A DNA stretch of 36,145 nucleotides from Gammaproteobacteria bacterium (lineage in GTDB: Bacteria > Pseudomonadota > Gammaproteobacteria > UBA6429). The DNA is taken from positions 1 through 36,145 of the forward strand of contig QIKU01000110.1 of NCBI GenBank assembly GCA_003232015.1, written 5' to 3'. Made by a program: the position numbers and the translations under genes. This document shows, piece by piece, positions 27,344 to 36,145 of this stretch; the stretch's first letter is position 1, and each line of letters opens with the position of its first letter. The notes beneath the pieces are model-generated. The model was not told where the DNA came from and did no database searches. It was given only the letters and a program-made list of their open reading frames with translations.

Positions 27344-28678
27344 CTATGTCTCATTAACATCATGTTTAGTCGCAGGTGGGCACTCGCAACCTTTTTCATA
27401 TAACTCGTCACGTCTGAGCCCAACCGTTAGCGGCTCTCGATCGTGCCCAGCCAACGCCTGAAAAATATTGATACTCCCTGTGTCAAAATAGTAAGCCGAA
27501 CCGGCCATATAGAAAAGCCACACTCGGTATGTCGCTTCGCCCACAATATCCACCGCTTGTACCTTGTTCGTCTCCAGAGCCTTCACCCAATAGCGCAGGG
27601 TCATCGCGTAATGACGACGCAGCCCTTCAACATCGATAATTTCAAAGCCCGCATCTTCCATCGCTAAAATGACCTCACTAATACGCGCCAATTCGCCATC
27701 TGGGAAGACATAGCTATTGATAAAGCGTGTGATGGGCGTATCCAGCCAACCCGTATCATTGGTGATACCGTGGTTTAAAAATAAGCCGCCCGGTGCCAGC
27801 ACCCGCTTAATCGTACCAAAATAAACCGGAAAGTTAGCCACCCCGATATGTTCGAACATGCCGACACTCACCACCCGGTCATAGCTGGCTTCATCAGGTA
27901 AATCGCGGTAATCCAATAACTCAACCGTGACCAGATCGCCCAGACCTTCTTTGCGTATCCGCTCATTAGCGTAAGTGGCTTGCTGCTCACTCAAGGTAAT
28001 ACCATGCGCCTTTACCCCATACTGGCGTGCAGCCCAACAGACCAGCGCGCCCCAGCCACAGCCAATATCCAGCAAGGTCTCGCCCGGTGCCAAACGTAGC
28101 TTGCGGCAGATATAATCCAGTTTGTCGCGTTGGGCATCCTCTAATGATTGCTCAGTATCGGAAAAATAGGCACAGGAATAAACCATCTCCTTATCTAGCC
28201 ACAAAGAGTAAAAATCGTTGCCAACATCATAATGGTGAGCAATGCTCTGTTGTGTATTTTGCCGTTTGGCACGACCAGCGCGTATCGCCTGTGTGCTATT
28301 GCCTTGATGATGGCGCGGCAACTTAAACGCCAGTTTCATTAAAGATAATTTGGTTGTCCAGGGTAATACCAGATCGCGCATATGAGACACAAGCTCAAAT
28401 AAACATTCAACATCACCCTCAATATCGACAGCTTGTGTTAGATAGTCTTCAGCTAAACGCACCACATTCCTGCGCAACACCAACTGGCGCAATACCGCAG
28501 GCTGGTTAAAAATCACGATGCACGGTGCATCTGCATCCCCCACAACAAAGTCCCCGCTCCATAAGCGCACTGCAACCAATCCATGATAATGGGCCAGTAC
28601 TTGCTTTAGAATCGAATGGCCTGCTGCAATAGCAGCCTGCTGGCTAGTCGTCGATTTATTGTTGATATGCGTATTCAT
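27344..28678 (-). CDS. cfa: Cyclopropane-fatty-acyl-phospholipid synthase
   Basis: A 444-residue SAM-dependent enzyme that adds methylene across the double bond of unsaturated acyl chains in membrane lipids. The N-terminal domain (about 1-130) resembles the CFA lipid-binding domain. The catalytic domain has AHHYDVGNDFYSLWLDKEMVYSCAYF, the SAM motif LLDIGCGWGALVCWAA, SEQQATYANERI, SVGMFEHIG and FLNHGITND. Start chosen at the ATG 28678 with AAGGAT; the frame is open 14 codons upstream (28720). CFA synthase activity is the family norm; a methyltransferase variant is less likely. Confidence 0.92.
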   Translation of the reverse strand: MNTHINNKSTTSQQAAIAAGHSILKQVLAHYHGLVAVRLWSGDFVVGDADAPCIVIFNQPAVLRQLVLRRNVVRLAEDYLTQAVDIEGDVECLFELVSHMRDLVLPWTTKLSLMKLAFKLPRHHQGNSTQAIRAGRAKRQNTQQSIAHHYDVGNDFYSLWLDKEMVYSCAYFSDTEQSLEDAQRDKLDYICRKLRLAPGETLLDIGCGWGALVCWAARQYGVKAHGITLSEQQATYANERIRKEGLGDLVTVELLDYRDLPDEASYDRVVSVGMFEHIGVANFPVYFGTIKRVLAPGGLFLNHGITNDTGWLDTPITRFINSYVFPDGELARISEVILAMEDAGFEIIDVEGLRRHYAMTLRYWVKALETNKVQAVDIVGEATYRVWLFYMAGSAYYFDTGSINIFQALAGHDREPLTVGLRRDELYEKGCECPPATKHDVNET

Positions 28679-28994
28679 GGCAAATCCTTCATCTAGAATT
28701 TTACCCGCCAGCCTGAACAATTATTCAGCGACTGGTCTCGCCCTGGCGATCTTGTTACTGCCTGTCGCCCCTTATTATTAATAGTAGCCTATATTTTTGA
28801 ATAACAAGATCGAATACAAGTGTTATTAAACAGCTTACAAATTATAACTATTAAGCATAAAGCACATATATTCACAAAAAATACACGCTTTCAACAAGTT
28901 TATTCGGAAAAATCTACTTTCATCTTTGATAAGTTGGTGGTTTTAGTGCATTATTGCGCGCTAGTTAAATAGTATGAATTAAGACAAGGGCAGT
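28679..28994. other. Intergenic region between divergent cfa and infA
   Basis: This gap is AT-rich. The right end carries an infA promoter (listed). The left end should carry the cfa promoter, which I cannot place. No RNA gene or repeat is evident. Confidence 0.45.
28926..28954 (+). promoter_or_regulatory. Putative sigma70 promoter of infA
   Basis: TTGATA (28926-28931), 17-bp spacer, CATTAT (28949-28954), about 40 bp before the infA ATG. Spacing is ideal; the -10 matches the consensus at 4 of 6 positions. Confidence 0.55.
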
Positions 28995-29213
28995 ATGGCA
29001 AAAGAAGAACACATTGAAATGGAAGGGACGGTAATTGATACCCTGCCCAATACCATGTTTCGGGTTGAACTTGAAAATGGGCATATTGTAACGGCTCATA
29101 TTTCGGGCAAAATGCGCAAAAATTATATTCGTATCCTTACCGGTGATGTTGTGACTGTGCAGCTAACACCTTATGACTTAAACAAAGGCCGTATTACTTT
29201 CCGCGGACGATAA
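28995..29213 (+). CDS. infA: Translation initiation factor IF-1
   Basis: A 72-residue OB-fold protein that occupies the ribosomal A site during initiation. It reads [20 protein letters not shown], then [49 protein letters not shown], which is nearly the family consensus; the length is standard. AAGGG lies six bases before the ATG. A strong rho-independent terminator follows at 29230-29270. Confidence 0.98.
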   Translation: MAKEEHIEMEGTVIDTLPNTMFRVELENGHIVTAHISGKMRKNYIRILTGDVVTVQLTPYDLNKGRITFRGR

Positions 29214-29229
29214 GTTATCATCTTGTATC

Positions 29230-29270
29230 AAAAAAAAAGGCCTCTACATTCCATGTTGTGGCCTTTTTTT
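29230..29270 (+). terminator. Rho-independent terminator of infA (bidirectional form)
   Basis: An 11-bp stem of AAAAAAAGGCC (29232-29242) and GGCCTTTTTTT (29260-29270), with a further ACAT/ATGT pairing in the loop. The T-run on the plus strand gives termination after infA; the A-run makes it usable on the minus strand too. Confidence 0.9.
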
Positions 29271-29405
29271 AGTGCCCGTAATTTTTTCAAAATAACGGGG
29301 TTATGATGCTCTTCTTGGGATCAGAAAAACAAGTTTTTACCGGGTGGATAGACGCATCGCTGCGCGCTGCATAAGTGCCCGTAAAAAGAAGAAGAAACGG
29401 GCACT
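29271..29405. repeat. Repeated AGTGCCCGT element between infA and clpA
   Basis: AGTGCCCGTAA occurs at 29271-29281 and again at 29374-29384, 103 bp apart in the same orientation. Its inverse, ACGGGCACT, is at 29397-29405, making a 9-bp hairpin with a 14-base loop at 29374-29405. That hairpin contains part of the clpA stop codon and lacks a U-run. The middle includes GGGTGGATAGACGCATCGCTG, similar to BoxC-like dispersed repeats. It may be a small non-autonomous repeat inserted after the terminator. Confidence 0.55.
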
Positions 29406-31662
29406 AAACGGTCGCTTTTTCTTTGGACGTAACTTTAAACACAAGTTCATCCTTTTCAACATGAATATGAATTGAGCCACCGTGGGTTAAATCCCCAAAC
29501 AATAACTCTTCAGCCATTGGCTTTTTAACGTACTGCTGAAGGATACGTGCCATTGGGCGCGCACCCATTTTAGGGTCATAGCCTTTAATTGCAATCCAGG
29601 TACGGGCTTCATCGTCTACTGTTAAGCTCACGCCTTTTTCTTCCAGTTGCGCTTCAAATTCAAAAATAAACTTGTCTACCACGCGGCCTATCATATCCGG
29701 GCCAAGCTGGTTGAACTGGATAATGCTGTCTAAGCGGTTCCTGAATTCAGGGGTAAAGACTTTTTTAATGGTTTCCATTGCATCAGATGAATGGTCCTGC
29801 GTCTGGAAGCCAATCGAACTTCGGCTTAAACGATCGGCACCGGCATTGGTTGTCATCACAAAAATCACATTACGGAAGTCTGCTTTGCGACCATTATTAT
29901 CCGTTAGCGTGCCATGATCCATCACTTGCAGCAGGATATTAAACACATCTGGATGTGCTTTTTCGATTTCATCTAATAATAAAACCGCATGAGGGTTTTT
30001 GTTAACGGCTTCGGTTAATAAACCGCCCTGATCAAAGCCCACATAACCCGGTGGTGCACCGATTAAACGCGATACGGTGTGTTGTTCCATGTATTCCGAC
30101 ATATCGAAACGGATCAATTCAATGCCTAAAATACGTGCGAGTTGTCGAGTCACTTCGGTTTTACCCACACCGGTTGGTCCTGCAAACAGGAAGGAGGCAA
30201 TCGGTTTTTCAGACTCGCCTAAACCGGAACGAGCAAGCTTAATTGCACTGGACAAACTGTCGACCGCATCGTCCTGACCATAAATAACCAGCTTTAAATT
30301 ATTTTCTAAACTGCGTAACACTTCTTTATCATCACTCGAAACCGACTTGGCCGGGATGCGGGCAATTTTAGCCACAATCGCTTCAATGTCTTTTACACCA
30401 ATGGTTTTCTTGCGCTTCGACACAGGTAATAAAATCTGACTAGCGCCCGCTTCATCAATTACATCGATGGCTTTATCCGGTAAATGCTTGTCATTGATAT
30501 AACGTTCCGATAATTCTGCTGCACTGCGTAAAGCTTGCTGGGTATAACGTACATTGTGATGTTCTTCAAAACGACTTTTTAAGCCCGCCAGAATTTGCAC
30601 GCATTCTTCCACTGACGGCTCTGACACATCCACTTTCTGGAAGCGGCGTGCTAAGGCACGGTCTTTTTCAAAAATACCACGATATTCCTGGTAGGTGGTT
30701 GAACCAATGCATTTTAGCTCGCTGGTCGCCAATACCGGCTTTAGCAGATTAGAGGCATCCATTGCACCACCGGAAGCGGCACCTGCACCGATAATGGTGT
30801 GGATTTCATCTATAAATAATACGGCATTTTCTTCATTTTTAAGCTGCTTTAGTACCGCTTTAAGACGCTTCTCAAAATCACCGCGATATTTTGTGCCCGC
30901 AAGTAAAGACCCTAAATCCAGTGAGTAAATAACGTAATCCGTTAGCACATCCGGTACTTCACCATCGACAATACGCTTCGCCAGGCCTTCAGCCAGTGCG
31001 GTTTTGCCCACGCCTGCATCCCCTACAAACAGTGGGTTATTTTTACGCCGGCGACATAAGATCTGTATTGTTCGCTCCACTTCATATTTTCGGCCAATTA
31101 AAGGGTCGATTTTGCCAGCCATGGCCAGCTCATTTAAGTTAGCAGCAAATTGTTCTAATGGCGTTGCAGCGGCTTCTTCTGTCGGTTCTTCGTCTGCAAT
31201 GGCATCATCATGCTCAGGCGATGGCCCTTCAATTTTGGAAATGCCGTGGGAAATATAATTGACGATTTCCAGACGGGAAATATCCTGTTTTTTAAGGAAA
31301 TAAACGGCTTGTGATTCCTGTTCACTAAAAATAGCAACCAGTACATTCAGGCCATTGACTTCCTGCTTGCCAGACGACTGCACATGGAACACAGCGCGTT
31401 GTAACACCCGCTGGAAGCCGAGTGTTGGCTGTGTATCGCGTTCATCATCCGGAGGTAATAACGGGGTGGTTTCGTCTAAGAAAGCCGTTAAATCCTTTTG
31501 CAGGAGCTCCATATCCGCCCCGCAGGCTTTAAGGACTTCAATCACGCTATCATTCGACATAAGCGCCAGCAGCAAATGCTCTACTGTCATAAACTCATGG
31601 TTTTGAGTACGCGCATCTTTAAATGCACCATTTAACGAATCTTCTAATTCTCTACTTAACAT
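29404..31662 (-). CDS. clpA: ATP-dependent Clp protease ATP-binding subunit ClpA
   Basis: A 752-residue AAA+ unfoldase that feeds ClpP. It has the double Clp_N domain (about 1-145), first ATPase domain with Walker A GDAGVGKT (about 217) and [10 protein letters not shown], second with GPTGVGKTE (about 500) and [14 protein letters not shown]. The [20 protein letters not shown] end is typical. The spacing between domains lacks the ClpB coiled-coil middle region, so it is ClpA and not ClpB. Its partner clpS lies 12 bp upstream and is co-transcribed. clpP is not in the window. Confidence 0.97.
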   Translation of the reverse strand: MLSRELEDSLNGAFKDARTQNHEFMTVEHLLLALMSNDSVIEVLKACGADMELLQKDLTAFLDETTPLLPPDDERDTQPTLGFQRVLQRAVFHVQSSGKQEVNGLNVLVAIFSEQESQAVYFLKKQDISRLEIVNYISHGISKIEGPSPEHDDAIADEEPTEEAAATPLEQFAANLNELAMAGKIDPLIGRKYEVERTIQILCRRRKNNPLFVGDAGVGKTALAEGLAKRIVDGEVPDVLTDYVIYSLDLGSLLAGTKYRGDFEKRLKAVLKQLKNEENAVLFIDEIHTIIGAGAASGGAMDASNLLKPVLATSELKCIGSTTYQEYRGIFEKDRALARRFQKVDVSEPSVEECVQILAGLKSRFEEHHNVRYTQQALRSAAELSERYINDKHLPDKAIDVIDEAGASQILLPVSKRKKTIGVKDIEAIVAKIARIPAKSVSSDDKEVLRSLENNLKLVIYGQDDAVDSLSSAIKLARSGLGESEKPIASFLFAGPTGVGKTEVTRQLARILGIELIRFDMSEYMEQHTVSRLIGAPPGYVGFDQGGLLTEAVNKNPHAVLLLDEIEKAHPDVFNILLQVMDHGTLTDNNGRKADFRNVIFVMTTNAGADRLSRSSIGFQTQDHSSDAMETIKKVFTPEFRNRLDSIIQFNQLGPDMIGRVVDKFIFEFEAQLEEKGVSLTVDDEARTWIAIKGYDPKMGARPMARILQQYVKKPMAEELLFGDLTHGGSIHIHVEKDELVFKVTSKEKATV

Positions 31663-31674
31663 GACTAAAACCTC

Positions 31675-32004
31675 TTAACCGTCGACTTCCATTGTGCACA
31701 ACAATGGGTGTTCATGCTGCCGGGAGTAATCATTGACCTGAGCTACTTTTGTTTCTGCAATATCGCGGGTAAAGACCCCACATAACCCTTTCCCCTTGCT
31801 ATGCACATTAAGCATGATCTGTGTAGCAGTTGGACGGTCCATTGCGAAAAAAGTTTCGAGTACATGAACAACAAACTCCATAGGAGTATAATCGTCATTT
31901 ATCAGCAAAACTTTAAACATTGATGGATGTTTTATTTCAGGCTTAGCTTCTTCGACCGCCAGGCCGGTGTCGTCGTGGTACTGATTTTCTTTATCATCTG
32001 TCAT
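31675..32004 (-). CDS. clpS: ClpS adaptor
   Basis: A 109-residue adaptor that binds N-terminal Leu, Phe, Tyr or Trp and delivers such proteins to ClpA. The core contains [25 protein letters not shown] (about 28-53, with the hydrophobic-pocket residues N34, D35, D36), followed by THQ-like [28 protein letters not shown]. The N-terminal 25 residues are acidic and flexible as usual. It is upstream of clpA in one operon and divergent from cspD. Confidence 0.97.
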   Translation of the reverse strand: MTDDKENQYHDDTGLAVEEAKPEIKHPSMFKVLLINDDYTPMEFVVHVLETFFAMDRPTATQIMLNVHSKGKGLCGVFTRDIAETKVAQVNDYSRQHEHPLLCTMEVDG

Positions 32005-32206
32005 ATATTAATCTTACCTTAAATAGCACCATTCTTTCTACATAGTAAAAATTTACAAAAAATCCAATAAAATACTGAAAATTTCTAAAAAGTAGCTATA
32101 GTTATGCTTGATAGGCATGTAACTGCTGTATTAATAAGTTGAGCACTGATTAATAAACTCTGTACTATCAATAAGTTAACGTAGAATATCAAGGAGGTTC
32201 GGAGGC

Positions 32207-32443
32207 ATGTCTACAGGAGTCGTTAAGTGGTTTAGTAATTCCAAAGGGTATGGATTTATCGCACCAGAAGAAGGTGGTGACGATATATTTGCACATTTTT
32301 CAGCAATTGAGATGGAAGGCTACAAGACCTTGAAAAAAGGTCAACCGGTTGAGTTTAAATGCACAGAAGGTCCCAAAGGCCTGCATGCAATTGAAATTAC
32401 AGCCGCGGGTAGTAATCCAGACGATACTGAAACAGCGCATTAA
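32207..32443 (+). CDS. cspD: Cold-shock-domain protein, CspD-type
   Basis: A 78-residue nucleic-acid-binding OB fold with RNP1 KGYGFIAP and RNP2 DIFAHFSA. The start [15 protein letters not shown] and position opposite clpS identify the CspD branch, which in E. coli is a stationary-phase inhibitor of replication. AAGGAGG precedes the ATG by about nine bases. A possible -35 TTGATA is at 32108, but its -10 is not clear. A strong terminator follows at 32468-32500. Confidence 0.93.
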   Translation: MSTGVVKWFSNSKGYGFIAPEEGGDDIFAHFSAIEMEGYKTLKKGQPVEFKCTEGPKGLHAIEITAAGSNPDDTETAH

Positions 32444-32467
32444 CTCAAATCCAGCATCGCAAAAAAC

Positions 32468-32500
32468 AAAAGGCGTTCCCCCACAGGGGAACGCCTTTTT
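32468..32500. terminator. Bidirectional rho-independent terminator between cspD and icd
   Basis: A perfect 14-bp stem AAAAGGCGTTCCCC (32468-32481) and GGGGAACGCCTTTT (32486-32499), loop CACA, T-run after it. It ends cspD on the plus strand and, through the A-run, can end icd on the minus strand. Confidence 0.95.
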
Positions 32501-32538
32501 GTTTTACTGTAAATAATTTCGTTAACGAGAGCTATTTT

Positions 32539-35112
<2,574 letters not shown>

Positions 35113-35664
35113 ATGGCCGACTTATATCTATTCAATAAACCCTTTGGTGTTATTTCGCAATTCACCGAGCTTGATGGTGCAACAAGTCTGGCCAATTTTA
35201 TTTCGGTTCCCAATATTTATCCCGCAGGACGCCTCGATAAAGACTCCGAAGGCCTGCTACTCCTTACTAATAACGGCAGCTTGCAACATAAAATTAGTAA
35301 CCCAAAGAATAAAATGGAAAAAACATATTGGGCTCAGGTTGAGGGGATCCCCAATCAAAAGGCCATCACGCAGTTAAAACAAGGAATACAGCTAAAAGAT
35401 GGGTTCACTTTGCCTGCAAAAGCCCGCCTAATCGACGAAGATGAGATATTACCCAAACTCTGGCCGCGTACGCCAGCGATTCGTTACCGTGCTAAAATAC
35501 CCACTTCCTGGATTGAGCTCAAAATCAAGCAGGGGAAAAACCGCCAGGTTCGGCGTATGACGGCGGCAGTCGGTTTTCCAACATTGCGGCTTGTGCGTTA
35601 TGCCATTGGTGACTGGACTGTTAACAATATTGAGCCTGGTCAATATAAACAGATATCGATATAA
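35113..35664 (+). CDS. rluE: RsuA-family rRNA pseudouridine synthase, RluE-like
   Basis: A 183-residue pseudouridine synthase. The catalytic aspartate is in GRLDKDSEGLLLLTNNG (about 40-56). Other family features are LFNKPFGVISQF at the start, ISNPKNKMEKTYWAQVEG and IKQGKNRQVRRMTAAVGFPTLRLVR. There is no N-terminal S4 domain, which agrees with RluE (modifies 23S rRNA U2457 in E. coli) and separates it from RsuA/RluB. It is adjacent to a NUDIX gene as in many relatives, which are often followed by mnmA. Confidence 0.9.
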   Translation: MADLYLFNKPFGVISQFTELDGATSLANFISVPNIYPAGRLDKDSEGLLLLTNNGSLQHKISNPKNKMEKTYWAQVEGIPNQKAITQLKQGIQLKDGFTLPAKARLIDEDEILPKLWPRTPAIRYRAKIPTSWIELKIKQGKNRQVRRMTAAVGFPTLRLVRYAIGDWTVNNIEPGQYKQISI

Positions 35665-35692
35665 GCACCCATAAAATAACAAGCATTCTCTT

Positions 35693-36058
35693 ATGAATAA
35701 TTCTTTTGAAAAACAATGGGTACCCCACGTTACTGTTGCGGCGGTTGTTCAATACAAAGCCCAGTTTTTAATGGTTGAAGAAAAAATAAATGCACAGCTG
35801 GTGGTTAATCAGCCCGCAGGCCATTGGGAAAGGGCTGAATCACTGGTCGAAGCAGTGAAACGCGAAACACTCGAAGAAACGGCCTGTATTGTTGAACCTG
35901 AATATTTAATTGGTGTTTATAACTGGACCATTCCTGAAAATGAAAACGCCGCAGCCACAACCGATACTTTTTTGCGCTTTACCTTTAAATGTAAGCTTGT
36001 TGAAGAAACAGACGCTGAACTTGATCCCGATATACATCGCCGCCTGTGGCTCGTGTGA
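35693..36058 (+). pseudogene. NudJ-like NUDIX hydrolase, 3' end lost to an insertion
   Basis: A 121-residue frame of a NUDIX phosphatase of NudJ (YmfB) type. It begins VPHVTVAAVVQYKAQFLMVEEK and carries the Nudix box GHWERAESLVEAVKRETLEET (about 43-63), with metal-binding E residues in RETLEE. The sequence matches the family up to DPDIHRRLWL, where a NudJ protein would run on for about 30 more residues (the helix with LRSP). Instead the frame stops at TGA 36056-36058, which is the first triplet of the IS-like sequence. The enzyme probably hydrolyses HMP-PP or nucleotides; the truncated product may be inactive. The loss is best explained by transposon insertion. Confidence 0.75.
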
Positions 36059-36145
36059 AGTGGACCCCATCCCTGAGACAGTTATTTGCCTTTTATAAGT
36101 GATAATTCCTGTTCATTGTTATGCTGCTTTCGGCAGTCCCGAAGG
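36056..36145. mobile_element. Left end of a probable IS3-family insertion sequence (continues past window)
   Basis: From 36056 the sequence starts TGAAGTGGACCCCATCCC, resembling IS3-family terminal inverted repeats (TGA... GGACCCC). It abruptly ends homology to the NUDIX gene. The 90 bases visible include no complete frame of transposase. I could not see the other end or target duplication, so this is an identification from the terminal sequence and the broken gene only. Confidence 0.5.

Overview
The window looks like the chromosome of a moderately AT-rich, free-living, respiring gammaproteobacterium. The evidence is the core-gene order ftsK-lolA-rarA-crcB-serS on one side and trxB-aat-bpt-infA-clpA-clpS-cspD-icd on the other. 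This is close to the classical arrangement in Pseudomonas and related orders, and the monomeric isocitrate dehydrogenase and cyclopropane fatty acid synthase fit. The start of a Rieske protein gene (petA) at the left edge points to a bc1-type respiratory chain. I cannot name the genus from sequence alone.

Left part (1-11012). The minus strand carries merA (mercuric reductase without the N-terminal metal-binding domain), then a MerR-family regulator whose stop codon overlaps the ribosome site of petA. A mer-type promoter/operator lies just upstream of the true merA start. A plus-strand group follows: class V aminotransferase, acetolactate-synthase-like TPP enzyme and aldehyde dehydrogenase. 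Next come minus-strand genes for a small exported protein, an HDOD protein, an inositol-monophosphatase-family enzyme, a DUF454 membrane protein and ArfB, then a plus-strand ScsD-like thioredoxin.

Accessory island (11079-14473). All genes are on the plus strand and most are visibly AT-rich: an atypical LexA with an unusual GTTC-N7-GTTC operator in its own promoter, a small cysteine-repeat protein, a peptidoglycan amidase overlapping a small exported protein (a possible toxin/immunity pair), a membrane protein and a GFA-fold zinc protein. Two copies of a short repeat flank the amidase pair.

Housekeeping core (14506-35664). The minus-strand run ftsK-lolA-rarA-crcB-DUF190-serS handles chromosome segregation, lipoprotein sorting, replication-fork rescue, fluoride export and serine charging; ald lies upstream of ftsK. 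A three-hairpin element containing a perfect 32-bp palindrome separates ald from divergent trxB. Next comes a FemAB/GNAT-like gene broken by a 10-bp tandem duplication. The N-degron pathway is nearly complete within about 7.5 kb: aat and bpt add leucine to protein N-termini, ClpS recognises such N-termini and ClpA unfolds the substrate. Between them lie a small unknown gene, an SPW-repeat membrane protein, cfa and infA. cspD, icd and an RluE-like pseudouridine synthase follow.

Right edge (35693-36145). A NudJ-like NUDIX gene is cut short, and its stop codon is the first three bases of a sequence resembling an IS3-family inverted repeat, so an insertion sequence probably begins at 36056 and runs out of the window.
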